Source: Candidatus Coproplasma stercoripullorum (GTDB lineage: Bacteria; Bacillota; Clostridia; Christensenellales; Borkfalkiaceae). From it: DNA of 36,457 nucleotides. Positions within the stretch are counted from its first letter, which is position 1. Every line of letters begins with the position of its first letter. Shown here one piece after another: positions 1-8,552 of the stretch. The DNA is taken from assembly GCA_018712405.1 (NCBI GenBank), contig DVHB01000075.1, forward strand, positions 1-36,457. The letters are read 5' to 3'. A model generated the notes under the pieces. The model was not told the DNA's origin and made no database searches. It saw only the letters and a list, made by a program, of their open reading frames with translations. The position numbers and the translations under genes were made by a program.

Positions 1-71
1 CATGGCGCCGCCCGCCGGACCTTCAGACTGAACCGTTACGGCAGGTTTAGCCTTTTTATTACATTTTTCTG

Positions 72-515
72 TCAGTTGAGCTTGTCCTCGCCGCTCACCG
101 AGAAGGCATACACATCTCTGTCCTCGGGGAATATGGGGCCGCTTATCACGGGAAGATTCAGGGGCGCCACATATGCCGAAGCCGTAAGATTGGTCACCGC
201 CGCGCGGAGATAAGGGAACAGAAGCTTGGTGCCCTCTATCACGAATTCTCTCTCCTGATCGCTGCCCGCGGCAACGTCCTCCACCTCGAAGGTGCCGACC
301 AATGTAACGTGTATGTCAAAGGGCTTGGGCTCGGCCTCGGTGCTCTCCACCTTTAAAGAAAGCGCGATGAAATTGAGCTTATCGTTGTCCTTTACCTTTC
401 TCACCTGGCGGGAAAACTGCGGCTTGATGTCTAAACGGGCGTTGGGCTCAAGCCTCACCCTGTTCATCTTGAAAGAAAGCTCCTCGGCGCCTACGCCTCT
501 GAAATTGATTTTCAT
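72..515 (-). CDS. SecB-like (protein-export chaperone SecB family) protein
   Basis: 147 aa ORF; C-terminal 'LFPYLRAAVTNLTASAYVAPLNLPVI' resembles the SecB family signature; RBS-like AGGAGA upstream of ATG on - strand. Confidence 0.6.
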   Translation of the reverse strand: MKINFRGVGAEELSFKMNRVRLEPNARLDIKPQFSRQVRKVKDNDKLNFIALSLKVESTEAEPKPFDIHVTLVGTFEVEDVAAGSDQEREFVIEGTKLLFPYLRAAVTNLTASAYVAPLNLPVISGPIFPEDRDVYAFSVSGEDKLN

Positions 516-715
516 GGTAAATATCTCCTCAGATCACTTAAATTTTTGGGATCGGAACATCGTTGCGCCGACCAATTATATTTTAAACCAAAACGCGGCC
601 AAACCAAACAGATTTAAGGCACAAATTTAAAATTTTGAACATTTTTGCAAAAATTAACGCGCGCGACGCCGCCCCGCGCTTGCAAAGAAGCCGCATTTTA
701 TAATATAATAGGTGC

Positions 716-2515
716 GTGAGACCTGTAAATATGGGCAGTTTGAGAGAGCTGCTGTTAAAATGTGAAAAACCTTCCCGCTATACAGGCGGCGAATACGGCG
801 CACCCGAACCCGTGTGGGGCGCGGGAAAATTCAATTTCTGCATGTGCTTTCCCGACCTGTATGAAGTGGGCATGAGCAACCTGGGCATAAAGATAGTTGC
901 CAAATCGTTTGAAGAACGAGGCATGTGCGCCGACTTCTGCTTTGCGCCCGCGCGCGACTTCGGCAGGGGTCTGAAAGAGCTGGGCGTGCCGCTATATTCG
1001 CTTGCGCTCAAAGCGCCGCTTAAAGACTTCGACATGGTGGGATTTTCGCTGCAATACGAACTGAGTTATACGAACGTTTTATACATGCTCGACCTTGCCG
1101 GCATTCCGCTCACGCGCGAAGAGCGCAGGGGCAGGAACTATCCCCTCATCGTTGCGGGCGGGCCGTGCACGGCCAACCCCGAGCCGCTTGCAGACTTCTT
1201 CGACATATTCTTCATAGGCGACGGCGAGAGCGTGGACGCAGCCGTGGCCGAACTATACGTCGAGTGCGGCGGCGCTACGGAGGAATTTTTTGAGCGGGCG
1301 GCAGAGCTCGACGGCGTATATGTGCCCGCGCTGAGCGCGCCGCAATACCGCGCAGACGGGACGATTTCAGGCTTTTGCGGCCCGAAGGTGCGCCGCGCGC
1401 TTGCGGACGACCTTGACGGCGCCGTATTCCCGGATAAAATAGCCGTGCCCAACTGCGAAAGCGTGCACGACAGAGCCGTTCTGGAAGTGATGCGGGGCTG
1501 CTACCGAGGCTGCAGGTTCTGCCAGGCGGGCTTTTTGTACAGGCCGGTGCGCAAGCGCTCGGTGGCCACTCTGACAAAACAGGCTTGCTCGCTGATAAAG
1601 GCCACGGGATATGGCGAAGTGAGCTTAAATTCGCTCTCCACGGGCGACTACGGAAAACTCTCCGAACTTTTAAAGAGCCTTAAAGGCACGCTGCCGCCCG
1701 AAATCACGCTCGCGCTGCCCTCACTGAGGGTGGACAGCTTCGACGGCGAGTTTGCGCAGGATTCGCGCAAGACATCCTTAACTTTCGCACCCGAGGCGGG
1801 AACGCAGCGATTGAGGGACGTTATAAACAAGGACATAACCGAAGAGGAGATACTGCGGGCGGCGGAGAGCGCATTCAACGCGGGATATTCGGCAGTAAAA
1901 CTATATTTTATGATAGGCTTGCCCACCGAGACCGACGAGGACCTGCAGGGCATATGCAACATATGCGAAAAAGTGCGCGCCATATATTCCAAAGCAAAGC
2001 GGCCCAAGGCGCTGAGAATATCCGTTTCGGCGGCGACGTTCGTGCCCAAGCCCTTTACTCCCTTCCAATGGGAACGTCAGATAGACGAGGACGAAGTCAG
2101 ACATAAGCAGGACTACCTCATAAAGCACCTGCCGCGCGGCGTGAAATTCAGCTGGAGCGCCTACTACCCCTCTCTTTTAGAGGCCGTGCTTGCGCGCGGC
2201 GACAGGAGCCTGGGGCACGTCGTGCGCGCGGCGTATAAAAACGGATGCACGTTTGACGGCTGGGACAACCTTTTCAATGAAGACGGATGGCGGAAAGCCT
2301 TCTATGATTGCGGCATATATGCGGGTAAATTTGTACGCGAACGCGCAGAGAGCGAAATTTTGCCCTGGGACTTTGCGGATATGATGATAGACAAAAAATT
2401 TCTGCTTGCAGAGCGCGGGCGGGCATACGCGGGCAAAGTCACCGGCAGCTGCATGAACGGATGCCACGCCTGCGGAATGCAGAAGAACTGCCCCGCGGCG
2501 AGGGGTGAGATATGA
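716..2515 (+). CDS. B12-binding-like/radical SAM protein, TIGR03960 family
   Basis: 599 aa; radical SAM CxxxCxxC motif 'GCYRGCRFCQAG'; N-terminal 'DLYEVGMSNLGIKI'; GTG start at 716 or ATG at 731. Confidence 0.85.
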   Translation: MRPVNMGSLRELLLKCEKPSRYTGGEYGAPEPVWGAGKFNFCMCFPDLYEVGMSNLGIKIVAKSFEERGMCADFCFAPARDFGRGLKELGVPLYSLALKAPLKDFDMVGFSLQYELSYTNVLYMLDLAGIPLTREERRGRNYPLIVAGGPCTANPEPLADFFDIFFIGDGESVDAAVAELYVECGGATEEFFERAAELDGVYVPALSAPQYRADGTISGFCGPKVRRALADDLDGAVFPDKIAVPNCESVHDRAVLEVMRGCYRGCRFCQAGFLYRPVRKRSVATLTKQACSLIKATGYGEVSLNSLSTGDYGKLSELLKSLKGTLPPEITLALPSLRVDSFDGEFAQDSRKTSLTFAPEAGTQRLRDVINKDITEEEILRAAESAFNAGYSAVKLYFMIGLPTETDEDLQGICNICEKVRAIYSKAKRPKALRISVSAATFVPKPFTPFQWERQIDEDEVRHKQDYLIKHLPRGVKFSWSAYYPSLLEAVLARGDRSLGHVVRAAYKNGCTFDGWDNLFNEDGWRKAFYDCGIYAGKFVRERAESEILPWDFADMMIDKKFLLAERGRAYAGKVTGSCMNGCHACGMQKNCPAARGEI

Positions 2516-3102
2516 TAGCTTTTAAATACACAAAGACGGACGGCGCGGAATATATCTCCCACCTCGACTTGCTGCGGCACATCGACCGGACTTTGAGGCG
2601 CGCGGGGATCGAAGTAGAATACAGCCAGGGCTTCCATAAACACCCCAGAATTTTTATGGGCAACCCGCTTGCTTTGGGCGTGCGCTCGAATAGCGAATAC
2701 TGCGCGGCGGATACGCATTTTTGCGGAGATTTCAAAGATCTATTCAACGCCAATTCCCCCAGGGGCGTAAAGTGCCTGGCGGCGGAATTTACAGATAAAA
2801 ATCCGAACTTTGCCGGGAGCATAAAGTCCTGCCGATATGAGGCTGAGGGGATCGCCCCCTTCGACGCGCAGGAACTTATGAAGGAAGAGAGCATTGTTAT
2901 AACCGACCTGAGAGGGCGCGCTGTGGACATCCGCCCGAGGATATGCTCGGTCGAATGGCAAAACAGCAAGCTTGTATTTACCCTGCGCTGCGGCGAAAAC
3001 AACCTTAGGCCCGACCTCTTTTGCGACTTTTTAAGCACAAGATACGGCGGCAGGGCGACAGATATTTTAAAAACAGAAAGCTTCGGAGAGGGAATATTTT
3101 AA
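2512..3102 (+). CDS. TIGR03936 / DUF2344 family protein
   Basis: 'YISHLDLLRHIDRTLRRAGIEVEYSQGFHKHPRI' typical of DUF2344; ATGA overlap with upstream radical SAM gene. Confidence 0.85.
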   Translation: MIAFKYTKTDGAEYISHLDLLRHIDRTLRRAGIEVEYSQGFHKHPRIFMGNPLALGVRSNSEYCAADTHFCGDFKDLFNANSPRGVKCLAAEFTDKNPNFAGSIKSCRYEAEGIAPFDAQELMKEESIVITDLRGRAVDIRPRICSVEWQNSKLVFTLRCGENNLRPDLFCDFLSTRYGGRATDILKTESFGEGIF

Positions 3103-3213
3103 TTTAAATATCCCGTTTAAAATCAATTAATTTTAATTAATTTTAATTTAATTAATTGCAAATTAATTTTAATATTTTTTAATTTAATTTTGGTGCGCGG
3201 GCAAACGCGCATA

Positions 3214-4692
3214 ATGAATATATATATGACAAAAAAAGTAATTTATTTTGATAAACTCTGCGACTTTTCGGTGACAGCCGTAACGGAGAACGGAAAACTT
3301 ACAGACTGCCGCTTCAACGCGGAGGACGGTTCCCCGGCCGTTGGCGACATATACCGCGGCAGGGTGGTGAACGTCCTGGAGGGAATGCAGGCGGCATTCG
3401 TCGACTGCGGACTGGAGCGCAACTGCTACCTTTCGGAGGACGACCTTGCGTACGGAACTGAAGGCGGCGTGAGCGCGCTGAAAGCCGGCGACGAAATAAT
3501 GGTGCAGATAACCAAAATCCCGAGCGGCAAGAAGGGCGCAAAGGTGACGCAGAGGATCTCCATAGTCGGAAAAACGCTGATATACCTGCCCGATACCGAT
3601 TTTGTGGGAATATCGCACAGAATAGAGGACGACGAACTGCGCGAGAGCCTGATATTTGCGGCAAAAAATACAAAGAAAAAGAACGAGGGACTGGTAATAC
3701 GCAACTCCGCGCCTTTCTGCAAATACGACCAGATCTCCGACGAACTTAAATTTTTACGCAAAATATACGAGCGCACGGCGGAGGCATACAAGAGCGCAAA
3801 GGCACCCTCGCTCGTGTTTTCCGACTTCAGCATGCCTGTCCGCGTGATGCGCGACTTTACCGAGCACGACGTTTCAAAGATAGTTACAGGCAGCGCCGAA
3901 CAGTACGACGAGATAGCCGACCTTTTGAAGATAATGCCGGGCGGAAAGAAGATAAAACTCGAGCTGTATTCCGGCATGCGCGGCATGCTGGACGAGGCGG
4001 GCATAATAGATCAGATAATCGAAACATGCTCGCCGCGCGTCGAACTGGGGAACGGCGCCTACCTTGTGATAGAGCGCACCGAGGCGCTCACCTCGATAGA
4101 CGTGAACACCGGCGGCTTTATCGGCGACGACAGCCTGGAGTATACCGTGTACCAGACCAACCTCGCCGCCGCGCGCGAGATCGCGCGGCAGATAAAGTTG
4201 CGGGGCATCGGCGGGCTGTTCGTCGTGGATTTTATCGACATGGCCGAACCTGCGCACAGAAAGGCGCTGTGCGACGAGCTGGAGAAGGCGCTTAAAACGG
4301 ACAGGGTGCCATATAAAGTGCTGGCTATGTCAGACTTCGGCCTGGTGGAATTTACGCGCAAACGCTCGGGCGCGGAACTCAGTTTGTTCGTGCTTAAGCC
4401 CTGCCCCGTATGCGGGCGCGGAGAAGACTTTTCCGACGATTTTTACGCCGTACTCGTCCAATCCGAGGCGCTTAAGGCTCTGAGCGATGGAGCCGAAACC
4501 GTGTGCATAGAGCTGCGGCCCGAAGCCGCCGCGGCGCTGGCAAAAAAAGTGGGTTTAGGCGACAGCATACGCGCAAAATTCCCCTCGGCAGAAGTCTGCC
4601 TCATCCCTGACGACTCAAAAAAGAGCCGCGAGATCGGCTGCCGAAGGGAAAAGAGGGGATATATCCCCAAGGAAAAGGCAATAAAAATTTAG
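3214..4692 (+). CDS. rng: Ribonuclease E/G family protein
   Basis: S1-like N-terminus 'GDIYRGRVVNVLEGMQAAFVDCGLERNCYL', 'SIDVNTGGFIG', 'GGLFVVDFIDM', zinc-link 'CPVCGRG'; ORF extends to 3190 but ATG at 3214 preferred. Confidence 0.92.
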   Translation: MNIYMTKKVIYFDKLCDFSVTAVTENGKLTDCRFNAEDGSPAVGDIYRGRVVNVLEGMQAAFVDCGLERNCYLSEDDLAYGTEGGVSALKAGDEIMVQITKIPSGKKGAKVTQRISIVGKTLIYLPDTDFVGISHRIEDDELRESLIFAAKNTKKKNEGLVIRNSAPFCKYDQISDELKFLRKIYERTAEAYKSAKAPSLVFSDFSMPVRVMRDFTEHDVSKIVTGSAEQYDEIADLLKIMPGGKKIKLELYSGMRGMLDEAGIIDQIIETCSPRVELGNGAYLVIERTEALTSIDVNTGGFIGDDSLEYTVYQTNLAAAREIARQIKLRGIGGLFVVDFIDMAEPAHRKALCDELEKALKTDRVPYKVLAMSDFGLVEFTRKRSGAELSLFVLKPCPVCGRGEDFSDDFYAVLVQSEALKALSDGAETVCIELRPEAAAALAKKVGLGDSIRAKFPSAEVCLIPDDSKKSREIGCRREKRGYIPKEKAIKI

Positions 4693-4734
4693 AACGCGCG
4701 GCGCACCGAAACTGCACCGGACGTATAAAAAAGA

Positions 4735-4766
4735 GCGTGGTGCAAATTTGCGCCACGCCTTTTTCG
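4735..4766 (+). terminator. Intrinsic terminator of rng operon
   Basis: GCGTGGTGCAAA/TTTGCGCCACGC 12-bp stem followed by CTTTTTCG. Confidence 0.8.
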
Positions 4767-4824
4767 TATCGCCGAAAAATTAAAATACGCCGTACACGGC
4801 AAAAAAGAGCGGTGCATGCAGAAC

Positions 4825-5460
4825 TCACTCTTCGTTTAAAACGGTCACCGCGAGCGCAAGTATCCGCTTAAGCGCTCTGCGGCTGAGAATATCCCCCCCC
4901 TGCACGCGCACGCCGCGGCTGTCTATCACATATGTACTGCCGTCTGCGCTGCCGTCGACAATTTTATCGCCGAGGCCGCGCACAACGCTTATCACAGTTT
5001 CATCGGGGTTGTCGGTGACGGGGTTTATGGTATTTATCACACCGGCATATTCGGCCTGAACCATCTCCTGAATGACGACTGCTATGCGTATATCCGCTGC
5101 GGAAAGGCCGCGCGCCGCACGGTAAGCCAGGGCCTTTGGCGTGAACGCGCTGGCATGCACGTCATTTATGCGCCGCAAAATATCAGCCTTTTTTACGTTT
5201 AGATAAGATTCGTGCACGCCGGCGAAGCTGTCGGCGGAGGAGTCTTCGTCGACGGCGGAGGAGCGCACGGCGTAAAGCTTTTTGTCTGAAAACAGACGGT
5301 CGATTTCGGCTGCCAGACGGACGTCGTCGCGGTTTGCGCCTATAAAATAACTTGAAGGGCACACATACAGCGCGGGCGTATTTTTTATGCCCATGGAGAG
5401 CAGGTGATAGGCCTTGCCGCCTATTTCGGCGACCGGCGCGACAGTGTTTATAAGTATCAT
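4825..5460 (-). CDS. Stand-alone PEP/pyruvate-binding (PPDK/PEP synthase N-terminal, ATP-grasp-like) domain protein
   Basis: 211 aa; 'GGKAYHLLSMGI', 'YAVRSSAVDEDSSADSFAGVHESYLNV'; no swiveling phosphohistidine or PEP-utilizing C-terminal domains. Confidence 0.7.
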   Translation of the reverse strand: MILINTVAPVAEIGGKAYHLLSMGIKNTPALYVCPSSYFIGANRDDVRLAAEIDRLFSDKKLYAVRSSAVDEDSSADSFAGVHESYLNVKKADILRRINDVHASAFTPKALAYRAARGLSAADIRIAVVIQEMVQAEYAGVINTINPVTDNPDETVISVVRGLGDKIVDGSADGSTYVIDSRGVRVQGGDILSRRALKRILALAVTVLNEE

Positions 5461-5587
5461 AAATAATCCCCAGCAGGCTGCCGCCCCTGCAACGGGCTCC
5501 CGGGGCCTGCGAAAACATTATATCACCCGCCGCCGCATATTGCAATACACATATAGCAACGTCACTGTACCGCGGTGCCGGCGCGAA

Positions 5588-5623
5588 GGGGGCAGCCGCG
5601 AAAATTTTTCCGCGGCTGCCCCC
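5588..5623. terminator. Strong inverted repeat downstream of 145-aa gene
   Basis: GGGGGCAGCCGCG AAAATTTTTC CGCGGCTGCCCCC. Confidence 0.5.
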
Positions 5624-5677
5624 TGTAATTGCGGCATATATGCCGTCCGATTTTACCTTTGAAAGCAAAACCGCCCG

Positions 5678-6115
5678 TCAGAGATATTTTTTGAGCTTGC
5701 GCTCGAATCCCTCTTCGAGAGCGATCAGGCTCGTCAGCAATTCCTTTATCTCCATATCCATATCGCCGGCATCGGTGAGCGTGGTCTTTAAACTTGTTAT
5801 TCCCGTCACCGTGCCTTTTATCATCATCTGCGCAATGTGCTGGGCAGAATTGTCGGCGACGGTATTCATCTTTATCGCCGACCACATCATGGCCTTTTTT
5901 ACCGGATTCGGCTCCTTTATCTCTATATTGAACTTTTTGGCGAGCTGTGCCGCCCTGCCCGAGATGTGTTCATACTCCTCGTGCTCGCGCTTGATCTCTT
6001 CTTTTATGCCCTCATCGTCTATCTGCGGGAGAATATCCGATATAGACTGCAGCGCAAGCTGAGCGTTGCGGTAAATTTCGGCGAGCACTTCGCTGTCGCA
6101 TTTGGTTTTTTCCAT
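5678..6115 (-). CDS. Hypothetical all-helical protein
   Basis: 145 aa ORF, AGGAGGA-type RBS just upstream (cctccttttta on + strand). Confidence 0.7.
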   Translation of the reverse strand: MEKTKCDSEVLAEIYRNAQLALQSISDILPQIDDEGIKEEIKREHEEYEHISGRAAQLAKKFNIEIKEPNPVKKAMMWSAIKMNTVADNSAQHIAQMMIKGTVTGITSLKTTLTDAGDMDMEIKELLTSLIALEEGFERKLKKYL

Positions 6116-6170
6116 ACATCCTCCTTTTTACTGAGTATGTGCAGACGACGCAAAATAATTTACGCATGCA

Positions 6171-6210
6171 AAAATAGCGCGCCGCGGCTATGCCGCGGCG
6201 CGCTATTTTT
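6171..6210. terminator. Bidirectional terminator-like hairpin
   Basis: AAAATAGCGCGCCGCGGC TAT GCCGCGGCGCGCTATTTTT. Confidence 0.7.
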
Positions 6211-6268
6211 GCCATATATAGGGGGCAATTGCACTTTGATGAATGTGACGGCCGCATACGCCGTCCTG

Positions 6269-6931
6269 TTACGCCCACTCGAAATTTTCCTTTCCGGCAC
6301 CGGCCTCGAAATGGTATTTCGCTATGCCGAGGTCTATCTTTGTATAAAACCCGTTCCCCGCTTCGGCATGCACGGTGCGGCCGTCTAAACTAAATCTGAA
6401 CTGCTGCTGGTTCATGGCCGTGGGCGCAAGCAGAGCCGCCTCCACCCCCTTTGCGAACCATCCGGGCGCGTTCTGCGCCCCGCCTGTCTGCGCGGCGGAC
6501 TTGCTGTTATGGGCGACGCCTTCAGTCGAGCCATAGCCTATTGCCAGCACGCACACCAGCTTTTCGCCCGTCCCGACAGTGAAGGCCGACTTCACCTTTT
6601 TATATGTGAGCGCCACCCAGCAGGTGTTGAGGCCGAGCGTCTGCGCATAAAGCGCCAGCCTTTCGCCGAAATAACCGACGCGCTCCTGAAGATCGGGAGC
6701 TTTTTTGCCGACGAGCGCCACATAGTTTTTTACGCCAGAAAACTTGCCGTAATGCGCCATGAGTCCGCCGAACGCCCGCTCTTCGTCGGTGACGAGCTGA
6801 AAGTTCAGCCCTCCCTCCGCATTGCAACTTTTTATTTCGGCCTGCAGCTTTTCACGCAGGTCGGCGGCTATCGGCTTATCGAGATAGCTGCGCACCGAGT
6901 GCCTTTTTTGCATTGCTTCGATGATATCCAT
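6269..6931 (-). CDS. Nitroreductase family protein
   Basis: 'MDIIEAMQKRHSVRSYLDKPI', 'LNTCWVALTYKK', 'ALLAPTAMNQQQFRFSLDG'; RBS AAGGAG 9 nt before ATG at 6931 (ORF track start 7057 is too far upstream). Confidence 0.85.
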   Translation of the reverse strand: MDIIEAMQKRHSVRSYLDKPIAADLREKLQAEIKSCNAEGGLNFQLVTDEERAFGGLMAHYGKFSGVKNYVALVGKKAPDLQERVGYFGERLALYAQTLGLNTCWVALTYKKVKSAFTVGTGEKLVCVLAIGYGSTEGVAHNSKSAAQTGGAQNAPGWFAKGVEAALLAPTAMNQQQFRFSLDGRTVHAEAGNGFYTKIDLGIAKYHFEAGAGKENFEWA

Positions 6932-6974
6932 GAATGAATACTCCTTATTTTTCATTAATTGCGTTTTTATCAAA

Positions 6975-6995
6975 ATAGCTAATGGTGTTAGATAT
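6975..6995. promoter_or_regulatory. Putative MarR operator upstream of nitroreductase
   Basis: ATAGCTAA-TGGTG-TTAGATAT; arms identical to the reverse complement of the site at 7449-7469. Confidence 0.6.
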
Positions 6996-7025
6996 TTTAT
7001 CGTTATAAATTCCCGCGCGCCGCGT

Positions 7026-7436
7026 TCAGCCGAACAATTTCTGAGCAGCCGCCACAAACTGAGCGGCCTCTTCAGGCGTAAGTTTCATGAGCGCGTTCTC
7101 CGTAAAAGACCATACTTCGCGTTCCCGCTCTTCAAGCGCCTGCCGCCCCTGCTCAGTCAGCTCAAGCACCACTTTGCGTCCGTCGCTCTGCGCTCTTGCG
7201 TGCCGCAGATATTTCTTACGCGCGAGCGCTCTGATGAGCGCGGCCACGCGCGCCGTAGAGACGTTCATCTTTTTCGCAAGGTCACCTGCAAGCAACGGCA
7301 ACCGGCTCTCGCGCAAAATTCTGAGCGCGACAAACTCGCCCCTGTAGCCCGATTCGAGCAGCTCGACTACCTGCTGCCCTCCTTTGCCGGAAAACGTCAT
7401 GCAGAGCGTCTTTGCCATACGGGAATAGTCGGCCAT
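7026..7436 (-). CDS. MarR family transcriptional regulator
   Basis: wHTH 'GDLAKKMNVSTARVAALIRALARKKYLRHARAQSDGRKVVLELTEQGR'; RBS GGAGGGGG before ATG at 7436. Confidence 0.88.
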   Translation of the reverse strand: MADYSRMAKTLCMTFSGKGGQQVVELLESGYRGEFVALRILRESRLPLLAGDLAKKMNVSTARVAALIRALARKKYLRHARAQSDGRKVVLELTEQGRQALEEREREVWSFTENALMKLTPEEAAQFVAAAQKLFG

Positions 7437-7448
7437 ATCCCCCTCCAA

Positions 7449-7469
7449 ATATCTAATAGTGTTAGCTAT
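7449..7469. promoter_or_regulatory. Putative MarR operator (autoregulatory)
   Basis: ATATCTAA-TAGTG-TTAGCTAT, 13 bp upstream of marR start. Confidence 0.6.
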
Positions 7470-7589
7470 ATTATAGTCCCTATCCCGCGCGCAGTCAAAC
7501 GATATGAATGCAGTTGCCGTAAAACGCCGCAAAATATTTGCGCACGCGGGCCAATTATCAAAAAATCGGCGCAATTATCCGGCAATTTG

Positions 7590-7741
7590 CTTGACTTAAA
7601 ATGAAAGCTATGATAAAGTAATACTCGAGCCGCTCGGGACGGGCTCTTTTTTAAGTGCCAAAATTTTTTAATGGCCGCCCGCGAAGCGCCTTTACCGCGC
7701 ACGTAAATTCCCGGCGAGACTGGTTTGAGGAGGCATTTTAA
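7590..7741 (+). promoter_or_regulatory. rplU 5' leader with small hairpin and T-run (candidate L21 leader/attenuator)
   Basis: TTGCTTGACT...TATGATAAAG promoter-like, then GAGCC-N10-GGCTC followed by TTTTTT at 7627-7652, about 90 nt before rplU ATG; an L21_leader family is known in Firmicutes. Confidence 0.4.
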
Positions 7742-8110
7742 ATGTACGCTATTTTTGAAAACGGCAGCAAGCAGTACAAGGTAAGCGAAGGCGACACCGT
7801 TAAGCTTGAGAAGCTGAACGCAAACGTTGGCGACACCGTTGAATTCCCCGTAGTTTTAGTTTCTGACGAAAAGGGCATTCAGGCAGGCGCCGAAGTTGAG
7901 AACGCCAAAGTTACCGCAACCGTTGTTGCCCAGGGCAAGGCCAAGAAGATAATCGTATTCAAGTACAAGGCCAAGAAGAACGAACGCAAGAAGCAGGGCC
8001 ACAGGCAGCCCTTCACCGAAGTGAAGGTTACGGCCATAGGCGGCAAGGCAAAGGCCAAAAAGGCTGCAAAATCAGAGGCAGCTCCCGCTGAGGAAGCTAA
8101 GGCAGAGTAA
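7742..8110 (+). CDS. rplU: 50S ribosomal protein L21
   Basis: '[35 protein letters not shown]', '[25 protein letters not shown]'; RBS GAGGAGG. Confidence 0.97.
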   Translation: MYAIFENGSKQYKVSEGDTVKLEKLNANVGDTVEFPVVLVSDEKGIQAGAEVENAKVTATVVAQGKAKKIIVFKYKAKKNERKKQGHRQPFTEVKVTAIGGKAKAKKAAKSEAAPAEEAKAE

Positions 8111-8130
8111 GCAAAAAGGAGAAAGCTGAG

Positions 8131-8403
8131 ATGTTACTTTTTAATTTATTTGCACATAAAAAAGGTACCGGCTCCTCGCACAACGGCCGCGACAGCGAGG
8201 CCAAGCGCCTGGGCGTTAAGCGCTCCGACGGGCAGTTTGTGCTTGCGGGCAACATTCTTGTAAGACAGCGCGGAACAAAGTTCCACCCCGGCAATAACGT
8301 AGGCATCGGCAAGGACGACACGCTGTTTGCGCTCATCGACGGCACCGTAAAGTTCGAGCGCGTAGGCAAGGACGGCAAGCAGGTTTCCGTTTACGCCGAG
8401 TAA
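8131..8403 (+). CDS. rpmA: 50S ribosomal protein L27 with short N-terminal extension
   Basis: '[60 protein letters not shown]'. Confidence 0.97.
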   Translation: MLLFNLFAHKKGTGSSHNGRDSEAKRLGVKRSDGQFVLAGNILVRQRGTKFHPGNNVGIGKDDTLFALIDGTVKFERVGKDGKQVSVYAE

Positions 8404-8424
8404 GGTCATAATTTGAATTTTTTT

Positions 8425-8459
8425 GGCTGCGCGGGCATTTTTGCCCGCGCAGCCTTTTT
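8425..8459 (+). terminator. Intrinsic terminator after rpmA
   Basis: GGCTGCGCGGGC ATTTTT GCCCGCGCAGCC TTTTT. Confidence 0.9.
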
Positions 8460-8552
8460 ATATGCGCAGACGGGCGGCGGGGCAGGCAATCCTTTTCTTG
8501 CTTTTTCCAAAAAAATGAGATATAATGATTTCAGCAACAGCAAGGAGATATT

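Noticed and set aside
4443-4828. Minus-strand ORFs at rng 3' end
   Set aside because: Antisense to rng or spanning its terminator; no support.
6921-7604. 227-aa plus-strand ORF
   Set aside because: Antisense to marR; composition not protein-like.
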